DNA from: Calothrix sp. C42_A2020_038 | GTDB taxonomy: Bacteria > Cyanobacteriota > Cyanobacteriia > Cyanobacteriales > Nostocaceae | Assembly (NCBI GenBank): GCA_015272395.1 | Contig: JACYLQ010000037.1 | Location: 1-64,000, forward strand | DNA: 64,000 nucleotides | Direction of reading: 5' to 3' | Shown here: positions 27,228 through 35,455 of the stretch, one piece after another | Layout: each line of letters opens with the position of its first letter | Position numbering within the stretch: the stretch's first letter is position 1 | Position numbers and translations under genes: made by a program | The notes under the pieces: model-generated | Databases searched by the model: none | What the model saw: only the letters and a program-made list of their open reading frames with translations | Told to the model about the DNA's origin: nothing

Positions 27228-27500
27228 TAGCTTGGCATACACAATTGACCCTCCCCTGGAATCGGCGCCGAGGGGATTCTAAGAAGTTGTTCTGAAGCGG
27301 GATAAATCCGCGCTTCGGAACTTCTCCAATTTAAGAAGATTAATTCTTCTAGGCTGGGTCAATGCAGCCCTAGACACTCCATCAACTCTATTATAGATAT
27401 AGAGCGAAAATGTCCGAAGCGTCAACAACAGATACTGTGGGATAAATCCCACAGAGTCGTTTTTCCTCCCCTGATTTAAAACCAGGGGTTTCCAAACTAC
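27228..27500. mobile_element. Non-autonomous IS200/IS605-like relic
   Basis: The left side has a CCCCT...AGGGG stem (27253-27257 with 27271-27275), then GGCTGGGTC with CCCTAGACACTCCATCAA, which I associate with the 5' flank of cyanobacterial IS605-type orfB units. The right side has hairpins CTGTGGGA/TCCCACAG (27435-27442 with 27447-27454, loop TAAA) and CCCCTG/CAGGGG (27468-27473 with 27483-27488). No transposase frame remains. It ends right at the start of the acyl-CoA-ligase gene. Identification is from recalled end structures. Confidence 0.5.
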
Positions 27501-27501
27501 C

Positions 27502-29007
27502 ATGATGATTTTTATGAATCTATTAAATCTGCTTTTGGGTGCAGACGAAGATATCGCCTTAACTTCAAACGAACGTTCGGCTGTCAATTACAAGCAACTA
27601 CGAGAGAATGTGGTTGAACTAGCAGAACAACTCAATAGCTTTGGTTTAGGACTAGGAGATCGGATTGCGATTACAATTGCCAATAGTCCAGAGATGATAA
27701 CTATATTTTTAGCTACTACGATTGCGGCTACTGCTTGTCCCTTGAACCCTAAGTATAAACAGGAAGAATTTGCTTTTTATTACGAAGATACTCAAGCTAA
27801 AGCGTTAATTATTTTACCTGAAACTATTCCAGATGCGCTTGCTGCTTGTACAGAAGCAATGAAAGTGATAACGGTAAAAACTAGAGAGTCAGGCGCCTTA
27901 TATTTTGAACTAACTCAAGACCAGCAGTCATGGGGGCGAGAAATTGCCCAAGCTTCAGAGAATGACGTGGCAATGATTCTTCATACTAGCGGTACAACTA
28001 GTCGCCCTAAACGTGTACCAATTCGTCATCGTAATTTAATCGCCTCTGCCAGAAACTTTGTTAATGCTTACTCGTTAACAGCGAGTGACAAAACGCTTTT
28101 AGTTATGCCTTTATTCCATATCCACGGTTTAGTCGGCTGTATGCTATCCACTTTTGCATCTGGAGGTACAGTCATTTGTCCTCCAGGGTTCAATGCTTTG
28201 GAATTTTGGAAACTTGTAGAAACATTTAAACCTACTTGGTACTCTGCGGCGCCGACAATGCACCAAATGGTATTATCAAGAGCCAAGCGTAATTTAGAGA
28301 TTGTACAAGCAAACCAATTTCGGTTCATTCGTTCGAGCAGTGCCCCTTTACCAGCAGTTGTTTTAGAACAAATCGAAGCGACGTTAAACGCTCCAGTCAT
28401 CCAATCATATAGCATGACCGAAGCTGCACACTTAATGACAACTAACCCTTTACCACCCAAAACGCGCAAACTAAAAAGTGTTGGTTACGGTTTTGGTGTT
28501 GATGTCGCAATTATGGACTCGGATGGTAATCTTTTACCTACAGGTAGCTTGGGAGAAGTTGTAGTTAAAGGCGCCAACGTTATAGAGGGTTACGAAAATA
28601 ATCCTCAAGCTAACGCTACAGCTTTCGTCAACGGATGGTTTAGAACTGGTGATCAAGGTTTTTTAGACGAAGACGGTTATTTGTCATTAACTGGACGTTT
28701 AAAAGAATTAATCAATAGAGGAGGTGAAAAAATATCACCTTTGGAAGTTGATGATGTTCTGCTCAGACATCCTGCTGTCAGCGAAGCGCTTGCCTTTGCA
28801 GTACCACACAAAACTCTAGGCGAAGATATTCATGCAGCAGTAGTATTAAAAAGTACAACTGATGAACAAGAATTGCGTTTCCACTGTTCACAGATGCTAG
28901 CAGAGTTTAAAGTGCCAGCAAAGTTTCATATCTTGGAAGAATTACCACGCGGCGCCACTGGCAAGTTACAACGGCTTAATATGGCAACACTACTTAAAAT
29001 AAAATAA
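27502..29007 (+). CDS. AMP-dependent acyl-CoA/acid ligase
   Basis: A 501-residue adenylate-forming enzyme. It has the P-loop-like motif HTSGTTSRPKRVP (about 157-169), LFHIHGLVG, the A5-type QSYSMTEAAHL, the hinge region FRTGDQGFLDEDGYLSLTGRLKELINRGGEKISP, and the final catalytic Lys in GATGKLQR. This resembles the oxalate-CoA ligase/PCS60 branch, but the substrate is not readable. The start is uncertain (ATG 27502, 27505 or 27514): the preceding DNA is an IS-like relic and I see no good ribosome site, so the native 5' region may have been replaced. Confidence 0.88.
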   Translation: MMIFMNLLNLLLGADEDIALTSNERSAVNYKQLRENVVELAEQLNSFGLGLGDRIAITIANSPEMITIFLATTIAATACPLNPKYKQEEFAFYYEDTQAKALIILPETIPDALAACTEAMKVITVKTRESGALYFELTQDQQSWGREIAQASENDVAMILHTSGTTSRPKRVPIRHRNLIASARNFVNAYSLTASDKTLLVMPLFHIHGLVGCMLSTFASGGTVICPPGFNALEFWKLVETFKPTWYSAAPTMHQMVLSRAKRNLEIVQANQFRFIRSSSAPLPAVVLEQIEATLNAPVIQSYSMTEAAHLMTTNPLPPKTRKLKSVGYGFGVDVAIMDSDGNLLPTGSLGEVVVKGANVIEGYENNPQANATAFVNGWFRTGDQGFLDEDGYLSLTGRLKELINRGGEKISPLEVDDVLLRHPAVSEALAFAVPHKTLGEDIHAAVVLKSTTDEQELRFHCSQMLAEFKVPAKFHILEELPRGATGKLQRLNMATLLKIK

Positions 29008-29081
29008 TCTTTCTTTTGCATGTTGTTATGAAGCGGGCTTAAGATCGTCCGCCATTATATTTCTAAATGATAGGTATTCTA

Positions 29082-30044
29082 ATGAAAATTTGTATAGTTG
29101 GGGCAGGCGCCATTGGTGGTTATTTGGGAGCAAAACTCGCATTATCTGGAGAAGAAGTAACACTAATTGCTAGAGGAACTCATTTGAATGCGATTCAAAC
29201 CAATGGCTTGAAGTTAATTACTGCTGACGGTGCTACTTATTTATCTAATATTACAGCAACAGATGATATTAGTACTTTAGAACCACAAGATGTAGTTATA
29301 TTGTCAATGAAAGCTCAAAGCTTGCCGCCGATAGCTGCGAGTTTACCTAGCTTATATCATTCCGACACAATTGTACTTCCAGCCCAGAATGGTGTGCCTT
29401 GGTGGTACTTCCGTAAGTGTGGAACACAATATGAGGGTACAAAAATTACATCAGTTGACCCTGATGGTACTGTGGAGACAAACATTGGTGTAGAACGTAC
29501 TATTGGATGTGTTGTTTATCCTGCGGCAGAAATTGTAGAACCAGGAGTTATTCGACATCTTGAAGGAGAACGTTTTAGTCTTGGCGAAATTGATGGTGCA
29601 AAAACTGAGCGAATTCAAACTTTAGCCAATATATTTAAAAAAGCTGGATTAAAGGCGCCGATACGTAATCAAATTCGCAGCGATTTATGGGTAAAATTGT
29701 GGGGAAATGTGGCATTTAACCCTATCAGCGCACTAACACGAACTACTTTAGATCAAATTTGTCAGTATTCCCTAACTAGAGAACTAGCTGTTTCGATCAT
29801 GACAGAAACACAAACAATTGCACAAAAACTGGGAATCGATTTTGGAATTACATTAGAACAAAGACTTGCTGGTGCCGAAAAAGTTGGCGCCCACAAGACA
29901 TCTATGTTACAAGATATAGAAGCAAAACGTCCAACCGAAATTGATGCAATTGTTGGCGCCGTTGCAGAATTAGGAAAGTTAACAAGTACCCCAACTCCAC
30001 ATATTGATACAGTATATGCACTAGTTAAGTTACTTGAAAACTAG
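29082..30044 (+). CDS. 2-dehydropantoate 2-reductase (PanE/ApbA family)
   Basis: A 320-residue NADPH-dependent reductase starting MKICIVGAGAIGGYLGAKLA, with the GxGxxG motif at once. An in-frame ATG 15 bases earlier is less likely because it pushes the Rossmann strand inward. The conserved Lys in KAQSL, the segment NGVPWWYF, and the C-terminal catalytic LWVKLWGNVAFNPISALT fit the ketopantoate reductase family, which makes pantoate for coenzyme A. Family members also reduce other 2-oxo acids, so pantothenate synthesis is likely but not certain. It lies 74 bp after the acid-CoA ligase. Confidence 0.85.
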   Translation: MKICIVGAGAIGGYLGAKLALSGEEVTLIARGTHLNAIQTNGLKLITADGATYLSNITATDDISTLEPQDVVILSMKAQSLPPIAASLPSLYHSDTIVLPAQNGVPWWYFRKCGTQYEGTKITSVDPDGTVETNIGVERTIGCVVYPAAEIVEPGVIRHLEGERFSLGEIDGAKTERIQTLANIFKKAGLKAPIRNQIRSDLWVKLWGNVAFNPISALTRTTLDQICQYSLTRELAVSIMTETQTIAQKLGIDFGITLEQRLAGAEKVGAHKTSMLQDIEAKRPTEIDAIVGAVAELGKLTSTPTPHIDTVYALVKLLEN

Positions 30045-30067
30045 ACTCTTATTTAGGGCGTATAGAA

Positions 30068-30111
30068 GAACGTTTATCAACCCAAATAAAAATTACAAAA
30101 AATAAACGTTC
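30068..30111 (+). terminator. Hairpin 3' of panE-like gene
   Basis: GAACGTTTAT (30068-30077) is perfectly inverted as ATAAACGTTC (30102-30111); the AT-rich loop is 24 nt. Flanking GCGTATA and TATACGTGC extend the symmetry imperfectly. It starts 24 bp after the stop and may end the ligase-panE transcript. Confidence 0.45.
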
Positions 30112-30138
30112 TATCACTGTTATACGTGCGTAGAGTCT

Positions 30139-30261
30139 TTACATTCTAAATTCCCGCTTCTGTAAAGACAACTGTCGCAGTCTACTAAAGAAATAAACGT
30201 CAGCTTCTGTAGAAGTATCAAGCGCTTGTGGTCGATAACCTGGTTTTATACCTTGAATCAT
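30139..30261 (-). pseudogene. Short gene fragment (40 codons)
   Basis: On the - strand an ATG at 30261 opens 40 codons, MIQGIKPGYRPQALDTSTEA then DVYFFSRLRQLSLQKREF, stop at 30139. The GYRPQALDTSxEAD...RLRQLS pattern resembles the beginning of small cyanobacterial hypothetical proteins of about 100 residues; the remainder is gone. It is likely a truncated gene rather than a functional peptide. The + strand DNA of 30272-30505 is open but consists partly of the dispersed repeat, so I do not call it. Confidence 0.35.
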
Positions 30262-30426
30262 ATATAGTTATTTGACCTCTTGTGGAGCGGGCAGGGGTGC
30301 CTGCCATACCATAAAACGACATTTATGTCACCCATATTTTGATTGCACAATTCTAACACGATACAATATTATTGCATTGGTGGCGCCATTGTGTTTTGAT
30401 AAGGCTTTTAAACCACTATTTTCTTG

Positions 30427-30466
30427 TTCCCCTTCCTTGGTAGGGAAGGGGTTAGGGGTTAGGTTC
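30427..30466. repeat. Dispersed CCTTCC hairpin repeat
   Basis: TTCCCCTTCCTTGG, TAGGGAAGGGG and GTTAGGGGTTAGGTTC: same family as 22551-22590. Intergenic, 43 bp upstream of the M48-like gene. Confidence 0.75.
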
Positions 30467-30509
30467 TTATTGATACTTTTCAAACATCCTCTGAGTAAAA
30501 AATAAACTT

Positions 30510-31418
30510 ATGGATAGAAAAAAGTTTCCTTCTTTAAAAACAGAAGTCTACCAGCATCCCTTCGATCGTAAAGCCCTTGCATCATTAGAACGCACTCCTG
30601 TTTTACCAACATTGCTCAAAAAAGTTAACGAATATGGTATTGATAAGTTGCTGCTTTTGCAAATAATTGGTGGTGATTTCAAAGTCACTTCTCGCAATTT
30701 TCCAGTTCTCTATAATGCTTTAGTTGAAACTTGTAGTATTTTGGATATTACAGTTCCAGAGCTTTATTTGTTTCGCGGAACAGGGCATATCGAAGCTCGT
30801 ACTGTTGGAGTTGAAAAGCCAGTAATAGGTGTTAATTTAGAAACAATGGAATGGCTTTCTCCAAATGAGTTAATGTTTATTTTTGGATACGAAGTTGCTC
30901 GAATTAAAGGAAAATACCTAGCATATCAGCAAATAGCTAACGTCATGCCTGCATTGAAAAATATTATAGGCGCCACAACTTTTGGGATGGGTGGACTAGC
31001 AGCAAATGGCTTAGAAATTGCATTATATAACTGGATGATTATGTCACGGTTCTCCGCCGACCGCGCGGGGTTGTTAGCTTGTCAAGATATAGATGTTGCT
31101 ATTACCACCTTGATGAAAATAGGAGGTTTACCAGCTGAATACTTGAATGAAGATACAATCAACGATTTTGTTACACAAGCTCGTGCATTTGAACTAGATA
31201 AGCTTGATAATTTAAGTAAAATTGCCAAGACTTTTAGTTTTATGGAGCATCATTTCCCTTGGACTGTTATGCGTGCTTCGGAACTTTTAAAGTGGGCAGA
31301 ATCTGGCACATATCAAAATTTGCTAACAGGGAAAGAACCAGATATTCAACCAATAAACACTGTGGACGATGATGATGAAAACTGGGATTTTTTGACAGAT
31401 TGGGATGAAGATACTTAA
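30510..31418 (+). CDS. M48-like protein lacking the zinc-binding motif
   Basis: A 302-residue relative of M48 metallopeptidases. The order fits the family (NELMFIF helix, a hydrophobic middle, then FSADRAGLLACQD), but the HExxH zinc helix, normally like GHELGHI, reads GYEVARIKGKY here. Both zinc histidines are replaced. The Glu that usually precedes the SADRAG segment also appears to be Arg (MSRFSADRAG). The protein otherwise looks intact, with an acidic C-terminus. It is therefore probably a pseudo-peptidase with a binding or chaperone-like role, or a sequence beginning to decay. Confidence 0.75.
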   Translation: MDRKKFPSLKTEVYQHPFDRKALASLERTPVLPTLLKKVNEYGIDKLLLLQIIGGDFKVTSRNFPVLYNALVETCSILDITVPELYLFRGTGHIEARTVGVEKPVIGVNLETMEWLSPNELMFIFGYEVARIKGKYLAYQQIANVMPALKNIIGATTFGMGGLAANGLEIALYNWMIMSRFSADRAGLLACQDIDVAITTLMKIGGLPAEYLNEDTINDFVTQARAFELDKLDNLSKIAKTFSFMEHHFPWTVMRASELLKWAESGTYQNLLTGKEPDIQPINTVDDDDENWDFLTDWDEDT

Positions 31419-31462
31419 ATGAAGATACATCTGCTGGAAAAAATTATACGTTGTTTGAAACT

Positions 31463-31499
31463 CTTGTAGAGACGTGTTAAACCGAAGCCTCTCTACAAG
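31463..31499. repeat. Dispersed GTAGAGA hairpin
   Basis: CTTGTAGAGA (31463-31472) pairs with TCTCTACAAG (31490-31499), 17-nt loop, 45 bp after the M48-like stop. It is a divergent relative of the perfect GTAGAGACGC hairpins at 42365-42395 and 46053-46083, and may serve as a terminator. Confidence 0.6.
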
Positions 31500-31611
31500 C
31501 ATTTAATTACGCTTACTTTATCGGACACGATATAATATCGAATTTATTTCTTTAATTTATACTGCTTGTATTAGATAATCATAAAACCCTTAATGTTTTA
31601 ACCCAACTTCC

Positions 31612-33060
31612 ATGAGCAGTAAGCGTATACTCGCGTTAATTATCGCACTCTTACTAATTGCACTCTCCTGGTGGAATGTATTAGCAGCAGAAGCTTCTTT
31701 GGTAATTCGCCACATCCAACGCGCGGGTGTACCGTTACTATATATGGCACCACAATTACAAAATGATCAAAAAGTACCTGGTGTTCTGATCGCACATGGC
31801 TATGCTGGCTCAAAACAATTAATGCTGGGTTATGCCTACACATTTGCACATGCAGGTTATGCAGTAATGTTATGGGATTTTAATAGTCATGCAGCTAATA
31901 CGCAGCCACTACAACCAGACTCGTTATCTTCAAATTTGAATGTTGCTTATACAGCACTAATAGAACAACCAGAAGTAGATACACTACGTTTAGCAACTCT
32001 TGGTCATTCGATGGGAAGCGGCGCCGTCATGTCTGCGGCGATAGATAATGGTAGTAATTATGCGGCAACCATTGCAGTATCGCCAACAGGCGCTCGACCA
32101 ACACCCAATGCTCCCCGTAATCTTCAGTTGCAAGCGGGTAGTTGGGAAGGTCGATTTATTGAGAATGCACAGCGACTATTAAGAGCAGCAGGTGGAGAAA
32201 ATAGGAATTTTGCAGATGGGCGAGCAAGAGAGTTAGTAATTATTCCTAATGCCGAACATATTACAATACTATTTCGCACAGGTAGCCACGAAGCTGCGAG
32301 AAACTGGCTTGATACGACCTTTGGGGTGCAACGTCAAAGTAATTATGTAGATCATCGCATCATTTGGTACTTTATACAGTTGTTGGCTTGGTTAGTTGCA
32401 CTCGGCGCCATTACCCCTATCTTTAATGTTAACTTGAGCCAGAAAAGTCCAAAAATAGTAAACTGGGCAGGTTTATTGGCAGCACCCTTTTTTGCAAGTG
32501 GCGCACTTATGCTTTTTAACAACTTTGGTAATGTTGAGAGTTTGGGTGGAATATTAGTGGGTGGTGCAGTTAGTATTTGGTTTGGTGTAGCAGGTATAAC
32601 TTGGCTAACTATTATGTCGCGCTTACCAAGACTTAGAATACAAGCTTTTTTTGCTGGACTCGGACTATTTGTGCTACTTTGGATTGGGTTTGGCGCAATG
32701 GCACAGATAGTGTGGTTACAATGGTTATTAGTGCCTGTTAGGTTCAAATTATTTCCTATTCTTGCAATTACTTGTTTTCCTTGGTTTTTGGCATCAGGAG
32801 TAACACAACAAAATCTCACGTTTAAAAAAAGAGTCTTGTGGTGGTTGGGACAAAGTATAGTATTGGTATGTGGGTTTATTTTAGTGCTTTATCTCTTGCC
32901 TCAACTAGGTTTTATTGGATTATTATTACCTATTTTCCCTGTACTAGCAGCTATATTTTCCTTCACTGCCAGCGTGCTGAACGAACCTTGGAGTTATGCT
33001 ATCTGTAATGCCTTATTTTTTGCCTGGGCACTTGCTGCAACTTTTCCTTTGGCGAGTTAA
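31612..33060 (+). CDS. Membrane-anchored alpha/beta hydrolase
   Basis: A 482-residue protein. Residues 1-25 form a signal anchor. An alpha/beta-hydrolase domain spans about 35-235, with the early HGYAGSKQLMLGYA strand-loop, nucleophile elbow LGHSMGSGA (about 140), and a likely catalytic His in IPNAEHITILF (about 221). The second half (about 245-482) consists of some seven hydrophobic helices. The architecture implies an extracytoplasmic hydrolase tethered to the plasma membrane, perhaps a lipase or peptidase. No operon partner is close. Confidence 0.85.
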   Translation: MSSKRILALIIALLLIALSWWNVLAAEASLVIRHIQRAGVPLLYMAPQLQNDQKVPGVLIAHGYAGSKQLMLGYAYTFAHAGYAVMLWDFNSHAANTQPLQPDSLSSNLNVAYTALIEQPEVDTLRLATLGHSMGSGAVMSAAIDNGSNYAATIAVSPTGARPTPNAPRNLQLQAGSWEGRFIENAQRLLRAAGGENRNFADGRARELVIIPNAEHITILFRTGSHEAARNWLDTTFGVQRQSNYVDHRIIWYFIQLLAWLVALGAITPIFNVNLSQKSPKIVNWAGLLAAPFFASGALMLFNNFGNVESLGGILVGGAVSIWFGVAGITWLTIMSRLPRLRIQAFFAGLGLFVLLWIGFGAMAQIVWLQWLLVPVRFKLFPILAITCFPWFLASGVTQQNLTFKKRVLWWLGQSIVLVCGFILVLYLLPQLGFIGLLLPIFPVLAAIFSFTASVLNEPWSYAICNALFFAWALAATFPLAS

Positions 33061-33143
33061 AGCTGATAGTAATTAACCCAATTAGTCAAAATATTTCATA
33101 AAATAGGGACGCAGGTATTAATTTACGTAGCTGGATTAATAAA

Positions 33144-33380
33144 ATGATGCCAGCAGGTAACCAAAATCTCCCTATTTGTGAAACCGAAGTGACACCAGAA
33201 TGGTTGACTCCAGAGTCTATTCAGTACGTGACTGAATGTATCAACGAATGTGAAAATGCTCAGATGCTAGCAGAATTAAGACATATCTTTCCACGCCAAG
33301 TTTTGACTGAGGCATCACGATATGTCAAAGGACAGCAACGCCAAAATTTACGATTATGGCTTGGAGAACTCAATAAATAA
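33144..33380 (+). CDS. Small conserved-looking cytoplasmic protein
   Basis: A 78-residue protein (ATG at 33144 or 33147). It has no signal or membrane segment and is helical (PEWLTPESIQYVTECINE, then LRHIFPRQVLTEASRYVKG). The composition looks like a genuine gene rather than a random frame. I do not recognise a domain. It stands alone, 84 bp after the hydrolase and 134 bp before the flavoprotein operon. Confidence 0.6.
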   Translation: MMPAGNQNLPICETEVTPEWLTPESIQYVTECINECENAQMLAELRHIFPRQVLTEASRYVKGQQRQNLRLWLGELNK

Positions 33381-33513
33381 ATTTGCAGATAACTTCCTCT
33401 TCCTACCGCATTGGTAAACACCTTCCAAGAGTCAGACCCAAAAATCACGCACAAGATAGAGGCATTCGGCGCCAGTATTTATTTATTCTCAGCGATATAA
33501 TTAATACTGTCAC

Positions 33514-34728
33514 ATGAACAACGCGACTATTACTACTCAACCACCGCAGGGTTTTGTTATCGAACGGCAATCTACCATTGCTCAAACTCTCAAATCCGCT
33601 GTAGAAATTGCTGATTATTGTGCTGCAAACGCATCTAATGTAGATGTGAATGGTGCATTTCCGGTACAAGAGTTTAAGTTAATTGCTGAAGCTGGTTTAC
33701 TAGCTGCACCATTGCAGCGAGAATTGGGAGGATGGGGTGCTGGTTTTGATGCTGCGGTTACTCACGAAACCCTTATGTTACTCAAACATATTGGACGCGG
33801 CAATCTTGCAGTTGGAAGAGTTTATGAGGGACACGTCAATGCATTGCAACTGATTCAAACTTTGGGCAATATCGAGCAGATACAAATGTATGCATCCGAT
33901 GCCCGCAATGGTAAGGTATTTGGAGTTTGGAACGCTGAAGCGAACGATGGTGTAAAAGTTATTCCACTTGACAACGGTAAATATAGACTTGAAGGTTCTA
34001 AAACATTTTGTTCCGGTGCAGGTTTTGTGGAAAGACCATTCGTAAATGGTGCTTTACCTGATGGCAGTTGGCAAATGTGTATTGTACCAATGGAGGAAGT
34101 TGCCACAGTAAGTGACCCCAGTTGGTGGCAACCTCTGGGAATGCGAGCAACAGCAAGTTATAAGATAGATTTTACTGGCGTTGAATTAGAACAAAGTTCA
34201 TTAATCGGTAATCCTGGAGATTATTACCGTCAACCCTGGTTATCTGGGGGAGTAGTGCGTTTTGCGGCAGTACAACTCGGTGGTGCTGAAGCTTTGTTTA
34301 ACTTAACGCGCGAGTATCTTCAAAAATTAGGCTACACAAATGACCCATATCAAAAAGAACGTGTTGCTAGAATGGCTATAGGAATTGAAAGTGGTAACTT
34401 GTGGTTAAGAGGTGCCGCTGATTTCATCGCTAATTATGCGCCTATTTTTGCTGGCTATCCAATACATCCACAACCAAAAGCAGAGCAATTAGTTGCTTAT
34501 GCCAACATGGTGCGAACTGCCATTGAACAGATTTGTATTGATATAATGCAATTATGCGAACGTTCGGTTGGAACTCGTGGTTTAATGCCACAGCATCAAA
34601 TCGAACGGATAATTAGAGATTTAACATTATATCTACGTCAACCAGCATTTGATGCCGCACTTTCTAATGTTGGAGAGTATGTTTTAAGCGATAATAATCC
34701 TGCTCATTTTTTGTGGCGCGATGAATAA
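33514..34728 (+). CDS. Acyl-CoA-dehydrogenase-fold flavoprotein
   Basis: A 404-residue protein with the three-part acyl-CoA dehydrogenase layout: helical N-domain (ELGGWGAGFDAAVTHETL), beta middle domain (FGVWNAEAND, KTFCSGAGFVERPFV), and helical C-domain ending with LYLRQPAFDAALSNVGEYVL. The usual C-terminal active-site context is not obvious. It overlaps the PIG-L gene by 8 bp, so the true substrate may be a sugar or amine rather than an acyl-CoA; N-oxygenating amino-sugar flavoproteins share this fold. That last point is inference. Confidence 0.85.
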   Translation: MNNATITTQPPQGFVIERQSTIAQTLKSAVEIADYCAANASNVDVNGAFPVQEFKLIAEAGLLAAPLQRELGGWGAGFDAAVTHETLMLLKHIGRGNLAVGRVYEGHVNALQLIQTLGNIEQIQMYASDARNGKVFGVWNAEANDGVKVIPLDNGKYRLEGSKTFCSGAGFVERPFVNGALPDGSWQMCIVPMEEVATVSDPSWWQPLGMRATASYKIDFTGVELEQSSLIGNPGDYYRQPWLSGGVVRFAAVQLGGAEALFNLTREYLQKLGYTNDPYQKERVARMAIGIESGNLWLRGAADFIANYAPIFAGYPIHPQPKAEQLVAYANMVRTAIEQICIDIMQLCERSVGTRGLMPQHQIERIIRDLTLYLRQPAFDAALSNVGEYVLSDNNPAHFLWRDE

Positions 34729-35452
34729 CCATGTTATCGTATCCCCGCTAGCAAATCCTTATGTCTTACCGATAAAGACAATTGATCAAATTATTGCCAG
34801 CCCTGTATTAATTGTTGCTCCTCATCCCGATGATGAAACATTAGGCTGTGGTGGTGCTATTGCATCACTACGCGCGTGTAACTGTGATGTGCGCGTTCTA
34901 GTAATCAGTGATGGAACGCGATCACATCCTAATTCTAAAAAGTATCCGGCACCATTACTGAAAGTATTACGTGAAAATGAAACACTGGCTGCATTAAATA
35001 TACTAGGGGTAGAAAAGCAATCTGTAACTTTTTTAGGTTTACAAGATGGCTCAGTTTCAAAATTGTATCAAAATGCAGTTGATAGTTGTCGTGATTATTT
35101 AGCAGAGCTAATGCCGCAAATTATATTTGTGCCTTGGCGCCACGACCCCCATTCAGATCATCGTGCGACTTGGAATTTAATTCTGACTGCACTAAATCAA
35201 CCCTTACCACGGATAATTGAATATCCGATCTGGGACTGGGACGAACAGCAAAGGGGAAATTTTTCAAATATAACCACATGTTGGCGCTTAGATATAAGTA
35301 AGGTTATGGAATTGAAACAAAAAGCGATTTCGGCATACCGTTCTCAAACTACAAACTTAATCGACGACGACCCCGAAGGATTTACTCTTACCCCTGAAAT
35401 GCTTTCCAACTTTGCTCATCCTTGGGAAATGTATTTAGAACAGAAAATCTAG
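34721..35452 (+). CDS. PIG-L family deacetylase
   Basis: A 243-residue protein with the PIG-L/LmbE zinc motif APHPDDETLGCGG (about residues 32-44) and the downstream histidines in PWRHDPHSDHRATW (about 142-155). Family members remove an N-acetyl group from GlcNAc-containing or related substrates (GlcNAc-PI, mycothiol and bacillithiol precursors, antibiotics). It overlaps the flavoprotein gene by 8 bp and lies 3 bp before the HAD-methyltransferase gene, so the three are translated together. Probably cytoplasmic. Confidence 0.92.
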   Translation: MNNHVIVSPLANPYVLPIKTIDQIIASPVLIVAPHPDDETLGCGGAIASLRACNCDVRVLVISDGTRSHPNSKKYPAPLLKVLRENETLAALNILGVEKQSVTFLGLQDGSVSKLYQNAVDSCRDYLAELMPQIIFVPWRHDPHSDHRATWNLILTALNQPLPRIIEYPIWDWDEQQRGNFSNITTCWRLDISKVMELKQKAISAYRSQTTNLIDDDPEGFTLTPEMLSNFAHPWEMYLEQKI

Positions 35453-35455
35453 ATT

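Noticed and set aside
30272..30505. A 77-codon + strand frame before the M48-like gene
   Set aside because: Its end is translated dispersed repeat (SPSLVGKGLGVRF) and its start is low-complexity intergenic text; no ribosome site.
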